Below are positions 15,806-24,142 of a stretch of DNA of 32,448 nucleotides, in pieces. Each line of letters opens with the position of its first letter. Position 1 is the stretch's first letter. A program made the position numbers and the translations under genes. The notes below the pieces were generated by a model. The model did not search any database. It saw nothing but the letters and a program-made list of their open reading frames with translations, and was not told where the DNA came from. Origin of the DNA: Chitinophaga pinensis (lineage in GTDB: Bacteria; Bacteroidota; Bacteroidia; NS11-12g; UBA9320); the NCBI GenBank assembly GCA_945897885.1, contig CAMDGU010000032.1:1-32448 (forward strand). Direction: 5' to 3'.

Positions 15806-17152
15806 TTATCTCGTTTTTGAAAATTTTAGTCTTTTGCCTTGCTTTTTTTCATCAAAAATGCCCTGGTCATATATCAAATTTCCATTTACAAATGTTTTAA
15901 GAATTTTGCTTTTAAACCATTCATTTTCAAAGGGTGACCATTGACATTTGTAAAGATTATTTTCATGGGTTACTTTCCATTCATTATTTAAATCCACCAA
16001 AACTAAATCAGCATAATATCCTTCTCGAATATAGCCACGTTCTTTAATTCTATATATCTCAGCGACATTGTGACTCATTTTTTCCACTATTTTTTCAATA
16101 CTTATTTTACCTTGATGAAATAATTCAATCATTGCTGGTAAAGCATGTTGAACTAGTGGTCCACCTGACAAGGCTTGAAAATAAGTCCCATTTTTTTCTT
16201 CAAGGGTATGTGGAGCATGATCGGTGGCGATAATGTCAAGTTTGTTCTCTAATAGAGCTGCCAATAAACCGTTTTTATCTTCCTCTGTTTTGATAGCAGG
16301 GTTCCATTTAATTTTAGAGCCTAGTCTTTCATAATCTTTATCACAAAACCAAAGATGATGAACACAGGCTTCTGCTGTTATTCTTTTTTCTCGAATAGGT
16401 AATAGATTATCCAATAATTTGGCTTCGGCTAAAGTAGAAATATGAAATAAATGCAGGCGATTGTTATATTTTTTTGCAATTTCAAGAACGCGTTTCGTGG
16501 CAGAAAAACAAGATTCTTCACTTCTAATTAAGGGGTGGCATGCAAATGGTATATTTTCACCATATAATTCTCGATACCTCTTTGTATTATTCTTAATGAT
16601 GACGTCATCTTCAGAGTGTAAGGCAACCAAGGCATTTGTTCTTGAGAAAAGTTGTTCTAAAAATTCAGGATAATTTGCTAAAATGCCTTCATCGTTATTA
16701 AAATATAATCCATCGTCTGTAATACCACAAACATTTTCATTATCAGTTTTTAATGCCTCTTCTAAATTGTTTTGATTTATCCCCATAAAGAAGGAATAAT
16801 TTGCCAAAGATGTTTTGGATGCTAAATTATACTTCTCCTGCAAGAGTTCTTGTGTAAGGGTATTTGGAATTGTGTTAGGCATATCCATAAACGACGTAAC
16901 GCCTCCGGCAACTGCTGCTTTTGATTCAGAATAAATAGTTCCTTTATGTGTTAAACCCGGTTCGCGAAAATGCACTTGGTCATCAATTACTCCAGGCAGG
17001 AGATACAAATTTTTAGCGTCGAATATTTCAGCATTATTATCAGATATGGAACTAAAGATATTTTCAATCCGTTCGCCTACAATCAATACATCTGCCAATA
17101 TGATTTTTCCTTCGTTAACTATATACGCTTGCTTGATTAGTTTTCTTCTCAC
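15806..17152 (-). CDS. Dihydroorotase-family amidohydrolase lacking the carboxylated lysine
   Basis: The 448-residue protein follows Bacteroidota dihydroorotase nearly throughout: DDQVHFREPGLTHKG (57-71), AAVAGGVTSFMDMPNT (79-94), ALHSEDD (177-183), LFHIST (235-240), ITAEACVHHLWF (258-269), ATDHAPHT (309-316), and SGGPLVQHALPA (329-340). The enzyme closes carbamoyl-aspartate to dihydroorotate in pyrimidine synthesis. One expected feature is missing. Where relatives have CGxKxFMGSSTG, whose Lys is carboxylated to bridge the two metals, this protein has CGITDDGLYFNNDEG (142-156), with Thr145 at the Lys position. The other metal-site residues (His61, His179, His237, Asp311) remain. The frame is continuous, so this is no frameshift. 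It may be a one-metal or differently bridged enzyme, or a related amidohydrolase. Confidence 0.8.
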   Translation of the reverse strand: MRRKLIKQAYIVNEGKIILADVLIVGERIENIFSSISDNNAEIFDAKNLYLLPGVIDDQVHFREPGLTHKGTIYSESKAAVAGGVTSFMDMPNTIPNTLTQELLQEKYNLASKTSLANYSFFMGINQNNLEEALKTDNENVCGITDDGLYFNNDEGILANYPEFLEQLFSRTNALVALHSEDDVIIKNNTKRYRELYGENIPFACHPLIRSEESCFSATKRVLEIAKKYNNRLHLFHISTLAEAKLLDNLLPIREKRITAEACVHHLWFCDKDYERLGSKIKWNPAIKTEEDKNGLLAALLENKLDIIATDHAPHTLEEKNGTYFQALSGGPLVQHALPAMIELFHQGKISIEKIVEKMSHNVAEIYRIKERGYIREGYYADLVLVDLNNEWKVTHENNLYKCQWSPFENEWFKSKILKTFVNGNLIYDQGIFDEKKQGKRLKFSKTR

Positions 17153-17161
17153 TTTCTACAA

Positions 17162-17698
17162 TTATGGATTACAAACATCACAATGCATTGGATCTTCGAA
17201 AAATTTACCATTCGGATATTTTTCCTCTTTTAAATAAGAGCATTTTTTACAACTGAAAATATGGCTCGAAACACTTCGGGTTGGAAAATTACATACATTA
17301 CAAGGTAATCCTTTTTTTGAATCTGTAATTCCAAATCCAGGCGTACTGCATTCGGGACAAACTGTATTTATTTTATCCAACAGTTTAAACGTGGCTTTCT
17401 CAATCACTTTCATACGCATAGGGTTATACATTGCTCTCATGTCGGTTTCGATAAAAGCTTTTGAATAACTGGAAGAAAATAATTTAAAGGTTTTGTATAG
17501 TACTTCAGCATTTGTAATACCTTTAACTATATCTGAGAAATCATCCTTTTCTTTTCTTAGAATCAAGCCATGGGTTGGCAAATGTGCTTTAGAAGCAAAA
17601 TCATTAAGTTCATTTTCTGAATGAATAACTGAGCCATTAAAATTTGTTGCTGTACTTAGTTCTCTAACAATTATAGGTAAGAAATTGTGATAGTAATG
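17162..17698 (-). pseudogene. DUF6671 protein, 5'-truncated
   Basis: The frame opens after a TAA at 17699-17701 and runs to the stop at 17162-17164. From about 17677 it matches the C-terminal two thirds of DUF6671: IIVRELSTATNFNG, LPTHGLILRKEKDDFSDIVK, then FIETDMRAMYNPMRMKVIEK, and two Cys-pair zinc-ribbon units at the end (CPEC/CNVC, CKKC/CDVC). The N-terminal part of the family (roughly 100 residues) is absent, and no ATG begins the remaining homology; only a TTG at 17579-17581 offers a start. Upstream sequence belongs to a lipoprotein gene in a different frame. A deletion fusing the two genes explains this. The stop is 9 nt before the dihydroorotase-like ATG, so it was probably the operon's first gene. 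Confidence 0.7.
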
Positions 17699-17969
17699 TT
17701 AATATTGGTAAGCTAGTTTTCTTATAAGTAATAGTGAACATTCCCATACTATCAGTAATGCCAGTTCCTAATATTTCCTTTTTAAATTTGGTAAGCCCAT
17801 CAGGAAAAGTACTGGCTTGCCGAGTTACTGCAAGCCCTACAGGAACTTCATTTGTAGTGGCATTTAATATTTGAGCCCTAAATGTAAACATTGGGGTGGT
17901 ATCCTCATTGGGCTTACAATTAGTTAATATTACTGCTGAAATTACTAAACCGAAAAATATTAGTCTCAT
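17664..17969 (-). pseudogene. Lipoprotein gene, probably 3'-truncated
   Basis: A 101-residue frame starts MRLIFFGLVISAVILTNC, a lipoprotein signal peptide with Cys18 as the likely lipidated residue. It continues with a beta-rich segment (FRAQILNATTNEVPVGLAV ... GTGITDSMGMFTITYKK) like the start of a carboxypeptidase-regulatory or transthyretin-type fold. After about residue 85 it runs into sequence belonging to the DUF6671 remnant in another frame and stops at 17664. The real C-terminus has therefore probably been lost. A -7 box lies upstream at 18004-18011, so the hybrid region may still be transcribed. I do not recognise the family. Confidence 0.6.
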
Positions 17970-18003
17970 AATTTTATAAACTTAATATGCTGCTCCTGAT
18001 TAT

Positions 18004-18011
18004 CAAAAGTA
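18004..18011 (-). promoter_or_regulatory. -7 promoter box before the lipoprotein remnant
   Basis: On the minus strand TACTTTTG matches TAnnTTTG, 34 nt before the ATG at 17969. It may now drive the whole lipoprotein-DUF6671-dihydroorotase-sbtA series. Confidence 0.45.
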
Positions 18012-18125
18012 ATATTAAAATATTAAAAACCATTTGCCATATTTTGTTCACTAAAACAGATTAAACTAATTTCCGCGTAAAAAGAAACCTTAAAAAAATC
18101 TATTTACCGATGAAAATGAATAATA

Positions 18126-20117
18126 TTGGAGTGTAATTCTGCTTTTAAATTGTCGAACCGATTTTTCACTTTCATTCTGGTGCTTTTTCCGGCCTTTGTT
18201 TTTGCCCAAAACATTGGCAAAGACAACACCATGTTTGAAACCGGACAATTTAAAAAAGTGAAACAAAGTGAATTGGCAGATGTAACCCGTATAATAACTG
18301 AAGCTGAAATACGGTTGCGGGGAGCCAATAATTTAAAGGATATTTTGCTGATGGAAACCGGTGGAATATTTAATTATGACGCCCAAAAAGGATGGCAATT
18401 TCAATGGCACGGCAGTACTAAAGGAAATATTTTAATACTTATGGACGGCTTACCATTTCGCTCGGTTCAGTTTGATGAAATGGACTTGCAGCAAATACCT
18501 TTGGATAACATAAGCCGAATTGAAATTACTGAAAATTCGCAGGGTGTATCTTATGGAAGCTCAGCCATAATGGGGGTCATAAATATTATTTCCAAATCAA
18601 CTCAGGAAAAAGTATATAAGCCTTCGCTGCGTTTTCAGGGTTATAATCCCGGGAGTTTTTACAGCAATGTAAATTTAGGACGACGAACCACTGAAAATTA
18701 TTTTCGTTTTTCATCCTCAGTAGATGCCTTTGCCGGGCGACAAGGCAATGATTCAGGAAGAGTATTGCAATGGGTACCTTACACCCGAATTAATAACCAA
18801 TTGTTTTTTTCGCATAAAATTTTGCAATACATGGAAGTATCGTGTGGATTTAATAATATGTATGAAAACAAAACCCAGTTGGGTTATCCCTATCCTCAAA
18901 CGGTAAGGGCTTATGACCGCGAGTTGAAGACAAATAACAATTCGGTGTATGCCGGCATAAAGGGCAAACTTACCCGAAATTACAATTTGCAGGGCGATGT
19001 TCAGTTTATGGATTACCGAAGAAATAATACCTTATTTTTAAAGGATATATCAACGGCAGAGCAGCGTGAGGTAAATGATACAGCTTTAAACGATACTATA
19101 CATTACACATTGGTTTTTAGCAGATGGGTTATTTCTCAAAACGATAAAAATAAATCCTTTAATTATTTGGCTGGGTTTGATATTGCCAGCACCCAAGATA
19201 AGTATAGGTCAACTGTAAACAATGTTCACCAATCCAATGCCACTACAAGTTTATTTTTAATTACAAATTATACAGGCATTAAAAACCTCATAGCCTATGG
19301 CGGATTTCGATTGCCTTACAGTTCGAAATACAAGACCAAGCCCTTATGGGATGTGAAATTTAAGTATAAATTTACTCCAACCGTAAGTTTAAAATTTGTT
19401 GTCGCCCGAAGTACCAAAGCCCCTACATTTGACCAGATGTTTGCCACATATCTTACTAATGGGTATAGCATTAAACGAAACCTGAACTTAACCGATGAAA
19501 GTGTTCTTTCATACCATTACTCATTGCTTTACAAAAAAGACAACTTCACCTTTGAGCCCGGATTTTTTAACTATTTTTTTAAAAATGGAATAGAACTGAT
19601 AAGCGACCAAAATAACCCGGGTAGATTAGTTCATAAAAACCTCAGTGAAAAAACGACAATTGGCACCAGAGTAAATATTGCCTACCAAAGTAAAAATCTG
19701 GATTTGTATTTAAGAGGTATACTTACCGGCAATAATCATTTTGCCAACTTGTTTGACAAACAACTGTTTTTTACGGAAGTGTACTCAAACATAATGCTCA
19801 AGTTGCCTAAATACGGTTTTAATCTTTGTTACATAGGCAAGCTAACTTCACAGCGGGGTTATATGGCTTTGGATGCTGTAACCGGTCCTCAGAGTTATTT
19901 TAACAATCGGTTTTATTTGGCGGATGCTATAATGGAAAAATCGTTTGGCAAAAACCCTATTTTGCTGCGCGGGGGATTTAAAAATTTGTTTAATGTTAAA
20001 AATATTGAAAGCTTTTTTCTACCCACCGCAACCTCCGGTAGCGAAGAACCCCAATATTATTCAACAGCCTTAATTGCGGGGAGATATTTTTTTATAGAAT
20101 TAAATATTAAGCTATAA
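18126..20117 (+). CDS. TonB-dependent receptor (paired with HmuY-like lipoprotein)
   Basis: An outer-membrane receptor of about 660 residues. The signal peptide NRFFTFILVLFPAFVFAQ is followed by a plug with SELADVTRIITEAEI, RGANNLKDILLMETGGIF, ILILMDGLPFRSVQFDEM, and RIEITENSQGVSYGSSAIMG, then a beta barrel ending in FIELNIKL. No in-frame ATG precedes the signal peptide: the frame is closed by TGA at 18117-18119. The start must be a non-ATG codon, most likely TTG at 18126, or TTG at 18150. The next gene, an HmuY-like lipoprotein, begins 2 nt after the stop. The pair resembles haem receptor/haem-binding protein pairs of Bacteroidota, so haem is the best guess for the ligand; nothing in the barrel proves it. 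Confidence 0.88.
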   Translation: MECNSAFKLSNRFFTFILVLFPAFVFAQNIGKDNTMFETGQFKKVKQSELADVTRIITEAEIRLRGANNLKDILLMETGGIFNYDAQKGWQFQWHGSTKGNILILMDGLPFRSVQFDEMDLQQIPLDNISRIEITENSQGVSYGSSAIMGVINIISKSTQEKVYKPSLRFQGYNPGSFYSNVNLGRRTTENYFRFSSSVDAFAGRQGNDSGRVLQWVPYTRINNQLFFSHKILQYMEVSCGFNNMYENKTQLGYPYPQTVRAYDRELKTNNNSVYAGIKGKLTRNYNLQGDVQFMDYRRNNTLFLKDISTAEQREVNDTALNDTIHYTLVFSRWVISQNDKNKSFNYLAGFDIASTQDKYRSTVNNVHQSNATTSLFLITNYTGIKNLIAYGGFRLPYSSKYKTKPLWDVKFKYKFTPTVSLKFVVARSTKAPTFDQMFATYLTNGYSIKRNLNLTDESVLSYHYSLLYKKDNFTFEPGFFNYFFKNGIELISDQNNPGRLVHKNLSEKTTIGTRVNIAYQSKNLDLYLRGILTGNNHFANLFDKQLFFTEVYSNIMLKLPKYGFNLCYIGKLTSQRGYMALDAVTGPQSYFNNRFYLADAIMEKSFGKNPILLRGGFKNLFNVKNIESFFLPTATSGSEEPQYYSTALIAGRYFFIELNIKL

Positions 20118-20119
20118 AT

Positions 20120-21169
20120 TTGGAAGAACTATTAACTGTAAAAGCAAAGTTGAAACACCAAAGACATAGGATAGTTATTTTAATTATGGTACTCAGCATA
20201 TTTTTGTCGGCTTGCACCGAGACTGAAAAGCCAATGCCAGAAATTCCTGCTCCCGTATTACAATCAGTAGAAATAAATACAAATTATTTGGCCTCGCATT
20301 ATTATAGCCTCAGCCAAAAAAAAGTGATTACATCGCATCAAATTTCAGAGTGGGATTTGCAACTCTGTTCTCAAAATGATAAGTACTATATTCATTTAAA
20401 CACAGCCAAAAATATGCGAATAGCCAGGTACAATGGTAAATTTTCGGATACCATGCATCCCTTAAATTCGGTAAAATGGCAAATGGATATGATAGCGGAT
20501 GGAAAGGTAATTACAGGAATGGGAAATTGGGGTGATTTCTCTTTCACCAATCCCAAATCATATGGCTATACTTACCTTGTTGATTTGGGGTATTATACCG
20601 CAGGCAATGAATTGGGCTACCGAAAAATAGAAATTATTGGTTGCACAAATAATCAATACATTATTAAGTTTGGATTGTTAAATGACCCCTTAGGTGATAC
20701 CTTAAAAATAGATAAAAAAAGCGGTTTTAATAATGTGTTTGTATTGCTTGAATCAAAGGCTAAAGTTGTAGAAGTTGAACCGCCATCAGCCAAGTGGGAT
20801 TTGCTTTTTACCCAATATGGTTTATCAAGCCAGGTAAAAGTAGATGGAAAAATTAGTGATACTGTTTTTAGCTTTACAGATATGATTTTATTAAATAATG
20901 CAGGGCGTCAAATTTATTGCGACTCCATAAAAAGCTTTGATAACATTACCTTTTGGGATGCTGAAAAATACACCTATTCATCAGCCATTGATTTTATAGG
21001 AAATAAATGGAGGTTTTATAATTCATCTTCCGGCCAATACGAGGTTTCAATAAGAAATGTATACATCGTAAAAACGTCTGACAACCATATTTATAAAATT
21101 CAAATAAGGTCGGTAGATAAAAATGCAGCAGGTATTACCAAAATAGAGTTCATGGTTATTAATTTGTAA
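20120..21169 (+). CDS. HmuY-like haem-binding-type lipoprotein, duplicated domain
   Basis: Up to 349 residues with a lipoprotein signal (IVILIMVLSIFLSAC, Cys32). Two HmuY-like halves can be seen. The first has YYSLSQKKVITSHQISEWDL and YYIHLNTAKN. The second has VVEVEPPSAKWDLLFTQYG and closes with VYIVKTSDNHIYKIQIRSVD. HmuY in Porphyromonas takes up haem at the cell surface and passes it to the TonB receptor HmuR; that protein has a single domain of about 215 residues. The start is a TTG at 20120 or a TTG at 20150; the latter gives a cleaner signal peptide (MKHQRHRIVILIM...). It is coupled to the receptor gene before it. Haem binding is inferred from family and context. Confidence 0.75.
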   Translation: MEELLTVKAKLKHQRHRIVILIMVLSIFLSACTETEKPMPEIPAPVLQSVEINTNYLASHYYSLSQKKVITSHQISEWDLQLCSQNDKYYIHLNTAKNMRIARYNGKFSDTMHPLNSVKWQMDMIADGKVITGMGNWGDFSFTNPKSYGYTYLVDLGYYTAGNELGYRKIEIIGCTNNQYIIKFGLLNDPLGDTLKIDKKSGFNNVFVLLESKAKVVEVEPPSAKWDLLFTQYGLSSQVKVDGKISDTVFSFTDMILLNNAGRQIYCDSIKSFDNITFWDAEKYTYSSAIDFIGNKWRFYNSSSGQYEVSIRNVYIVKTSDNHIYKIQIRSVDKNAAGITKIEFMVINL

Positions 21170-21315
21170 CTAGTCGAACCTCAAAAAGTCAATTTTTAAC
21201 GAAGAAAATATTCGTCCGTATGGCATCATCCGCATGGGTGCGGCTGCGATCCAACACATGCGAAGCATTGCATAAGACCATTGAAAATAAACATGGATTA
21301 CTTATGAAAAGAGCG

Positions 21316-21379
21316 AACTGCAAAATTTTCATAACTACTTTTTAACCTTACGGATAAATTATGTGAAAATTTTGCAGTT
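21316..21379. repeat. Large hairpin within the 21-kb element
   Basis: AACTGCAAAATTTTCATAA (21316-21334) pairs with a matching arm at 21359-21379 that differs only by a 2-nt insertion; the loop is 24 nt. Strings very like the right arm and the following ggttttgttggtgc recur in many Bacteroidota genomes (from memory), which suggests a dispersed repeat family. Confidence 0.6.
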
Positions 21380-21421
21380 GGTTTTGTTGGTGCCTTTTTT
21401 TGCTCCTTTTTTGGGCAAGCA

Positions 21422-21438
21422 AACCGAGGAACGAGGTT
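21422..21438. repeat. Short hairpin with GAGGAACGA loop, copy 1
   Basis: AACC-GAGGAACGA-GGTT. The nine-base loop is identical to that of the hairpin at 30347-30365, but the stem bases differ in a way that keeps the pairing. Confidence 0.5.
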
Positions 21439-21870
21439 CATGAACACCTTTAAAAAATAAACAGCAAATCAGTGAACTAAAAAAGGAGATAAATAGAAAG
21501 AAGAACATTGATTTTGATTGATATAGCTTTAGATATTAAAAGAGCTAACGTTCTTTTTATTCACGTTTATATTTTCCTTTATAGGTGTTCATGAATCTTC
21601 GATTTCCTTGATGAAAAAGAACCAAAAAATCAAGACAAAACGATGCTCCCAAGCCGAACCCATCACACCCCCGCCGTTTTGTCAAACCCACCGCACCTTA
21701 ACCCGAACACCTGTTTTTAGGGTAAGACAGTTAATTTTTAGTTTTTAGGGATGGTTGTTTTCAAAGAGGTTTATGATAATTTTATTGAAATGCTTGCAAA
21801 CTATTTTCAATAATTTGTTCCCATAATACTTCCTATAATTGGATTCATTATTTTTTTGAGGTTCGACTAA

Positions 21871-23118
21871 CTACCCTTTTTTTAGCTCAATAACTGTAAT
21901 CTCAGGCAATATGCCAAATCTGCCGGGATAGCCCAAAAATCCAAATCCGCGGTTGACATATAAATGCTGGTGTCCTTCTTTGTGTAAATCAGCCCATTCT
22001 TTATACATGTATTTTATTGGACTCCATTTATAACCTGCTACTTCCACCCCAAACTGCATACCGTGGGTGTGGCCTGAAAACATAACATCAATATCAGGAT
22101 ATTCCTTTAAAACTTCACCGCGCCAATGACTTGGATCATGAGATAACAAGAGTTTTACGGGTAAATCTTCAGTTCCTTCTACAGCTTTTTTCATTACACC
22201 GTATTTTGGAAACCGACCTTTATTTCCCCAATTTCCAATCCCCAATATGCCAATCGAATCATTTCCAATAGATATTCTTTCATGTTCGTCAACCAATAAT
22301 CGCCAGCCCAATTCCTTGTGAACCGTTTTTAAATCTTCTAAATTTTGAATCTTTGCTTCGGAGCTTGGCCATTGCACATAGTCACCGTAATCATGATTAC
22401 CAAAAATGCTAAAAACACCATGCGGTGCAGTTAGTTTATTAAAAACATCCATGTAAGGTTTCATTTCTGATGCCTCATTGTTTACCAAATCTCCTGTAAA
22501 AAAAATCACATCCGCTTTTTGATCTAATACCATTTGCACACCTCTTTGAACCGCTTCTGTATTCCAAAAAGAGCCGGAGTGTATGTCACTTATTTGAACA
22601 ATTTTAAAACCATCAAAGGAGTCAGGAAGATTTTTTAAAGTAATACTTCGTCGTTTTACTCTGTAATCATAAGCACCACTATAAATACCCCAACTTAAGG
22701 CAGCAATTATTCCTCCCCCGGCCAGCAATCCAGCTTTTACTATAAAATCAGAACGACTGATTTTGGTTCCGGCTACACTTTCAGTTTTTGTTTGAAATAA
22801 GGATGCAGTCCACCTGAAAAAACGAATGATATCATCAATAAATAAAAAGAGTATCCAAACAAATTTGCCAAAATATTGACCAAAAAGAAAGGTGGCTATC
22901 ACAACTTTCAATCCCCAAAATTGGTGGGTTGGTAATGAATGAAACGTTACCAACATTAAAATATTAGTTGCTGTAAGGATCCAAAATCCGGTTTTAAACC
23001 ACCTTTGGGTTATTGGCTGGTAATTGCTTATTAAAACTTTTAATCCGTTAAAAACATACCAGTCTATCAGCAGCATTAAAGCAGAAAAAAAGGCTATTAT
23101 AAATAATTTATTAGGCAT
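21871..23118 (-). CDS. Membrane-anchored metallophosphoesterase (YkuE/YaeI-like)
   Basis: The 415-residue protein has three or four N-terminal hydrophobic helices (about 5-100) and another near 128-145. A calcineurin-like phosphoesterase domain follows. All metal motifs are present: SDIH (177-180), GDLVN (209-213), GNHDYGD (240-246), then LLLSHDP and a C-terminal GHTHGMQFG. Related enzymes hydrolyse phosphate esters such as UDP-diacylglucosamine or lipid phosphates; the substrate here is not evident. The catalytic part probably faces the periplasm, but topology is uncertain. Its stop lies just beyond the right terminal repeat of the 699-bp element. Confidence 0.9.
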   Translation of the reverse strand: MPNKLFIIAFFSALMLLIDWYVFNGLKVLISNYQPITQRWFKTGFWILTATNILMLVTFHSLPTHQFWGLKVVIATFLFGQYFGKFVWILFLFIDDIIRFFRWTASLFQTKTESVAGTKISRSDFIVKAGLLAGGGIIAALSWGIYSGAYDYRVKRRSITLKNLPDSFDGFKIVQISDIHSGSFWNTEAVQRGVQMVLDQKADVIFFTGDLVNNEASEMKPYMDVFNKLTAPHGVFSIFGNHDYGDYVQWPSSEAKIQNLEDLKTVHKELGWRLLVDEHERISIGNDSIGILGIGNWGNKGRFPKYGVMKKAVEGTEDLPVKLLLSHDPSHWRGEVLKEYPDIDVMFSGHTHGMQFGVEVAGYKWSPIKYMYKEWADLHKEGHQHLYVNRGFGFLGYPGRFGILPEITVIELKKG

Positions 23119-23299
23119 TTTTTTGGATTATGAGGTTTTAGTACAGAGATTATGAGACATGAATGGAGATAAATTCGAAGTGATAAATTTTATGTAATAG
23201 TGTTGGAGTGGTTTTGATTTTTTTATTAGAGGAGATCTTAAAATTACAATACATCTTTATACTTATATCTCACAATCTCTGTACTCATGTTCTATCTCC

Positions 23300-24127
23300 C
23301 TATTTTGCTACTAATTTTTTTCGGATAATGTTTCTAACGGCAAAATATCCCAATCCTCCGTTGCTAATGTTTCCTGCTATGTTGGAAGGTGGGGCTGAAA
23401 AAGGGCTACCATCTCTTCCCGTTTGGCTTTGAATGGCTGTTAAAAAATTATAAAATTGGCGTGAAATAGCTATCTGTTCCAGCTTAATACTATCATTCAA
23501 ACGGAATGGGAATTGAAAATCGGTACTTAAATATTGTCCACCTTCCTCTAAAAATTGATCATCGGCTAAATAATAAAAGTCTTTAGTTAGCATTGTATCA
23601 TTTTGGTAAAGGTTCCATAGGTAGCAATCGCCTTTTCCTGGTTTTTCTCTGGTCCATTCATACAAGTAATAGCCGGCGGGGAAAAATCCTCTTTTAGGTA
23701 GATAGATTGTTTTTAAAGAATCTATTGGATTTTGTGGTAAGCAAGTTTCAGTTGCACTGTAGGTTTTACCTTTATAAGTAACATTTAAAGTGTAAGCCAC
23801 ACCAACTTTGCAAGGATGGATAAATTTAGGAGATCCAGGAATAGACTGATAGCATTTTGTGCTTTCCATAAAAATAAGAGTATCCAAACTTCCATCACTT
23901 CCGCTGATAGTTACAAAAGCATCATTTACAATAGGAATATCTAAAGAATAGTAATCGGCGGTAGTTGTTATTTTAATCACAAAAGGCACACTATCATTAC
24001 TGATATTAGCTTCTATTACCGGGATAGCCCCAACAGTATTCAAGTCAAGTATTACTTCCTCTCGGCAAGAGGATAATGCAACTATGGCTGTTGTGAAAAT
24101 TAAAATGTTTTTAAATATTTTGTTCAT
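23300..24127 (-). CDS. DUF4249 lipoprotein, partner of the TonB receptor
   Basis: 275 residues with a lipoprotein signal (FTTAIVALSSC, Cys21), then the DUF4249 pattern: VILDLNTVGAIPVIEANISN, a strand-rich domain with VNDAFVTISGSDG, YTLNVTYKGKTYSATETCLP, and a C-terminal part with YYLADDQFLEEGGQY and AISRQFYNFLTAI. DUF4249 proteins are outer-membrane lipoproteins found next to TonB receptors in Bacteroidota and are thought to play a SusD-like part. The ATG is 15 nt after the stop of the receptor gene, so the two form an operon. The ligand is unknown. Confidence 0.9.
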   Translation of the reverse strand: MNKIFKNILIFTTAIVALSSCREEVILDLNTVGAIPVIEANISNDSVPFVIKITTTADYYSLDIPIVNDAFVTISGSDGSLDTLIFMESTKCYQSIPGSPKFIHPCKVGVAYTLNVTYKGKTYSATETCLPQNPIDSLKTIYLPKRGFFPAGYYLYEWTREKPGKGDCYLWNLYQNDTMLTKDFYYLADDQFLEEGGQYLSTDFQFPFRLNDSIKLEQIAISRQFYNFLTAIQSQTGRDGSPFSAPPSNIAGNISNGGLGYFAVRNIIRKKLVAK

Positions 24128-24142
24128 CGTTCGTTTTCTTAA

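Larger units (their letters stand above)
21171..21869. mobile_element. MITE-like non-coding element with 17-bp terminal inverted repeats
   Basis: TAGTCGAACCTCAAAAA at 21171-21187 is repeated exactly in inverted form at 21853-21869. The 699-bp interval holds no gene and fills almost the entire gap between two convergent genes. The outermost bases are TA at both ends, so an element starting GTCGAACC flanked by TA target duplications, as in IS630/Tc1-mariner insertions, would fit. Inside are two more inverted repeats: 21316-21334 with 21359-21379, and 21437-21454 with 21578-21595. No transposase is encoded, so a partner enzyme elsewhere would be needed. The alternative is a paired set of terminators for the convergent genes, but 17 perfect bases at both edges and nested repeats favour a mobile or formerly mobile element. 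Confidence 0.6.

Noticed and set aside
16700-16740. Frameshift in the dihydroorotase-like gene as cause of the missing lysine
   Set aside because: The reading frame stays aligned with the family on both sides, and the replaced segment reads as ordinary protein sequence.
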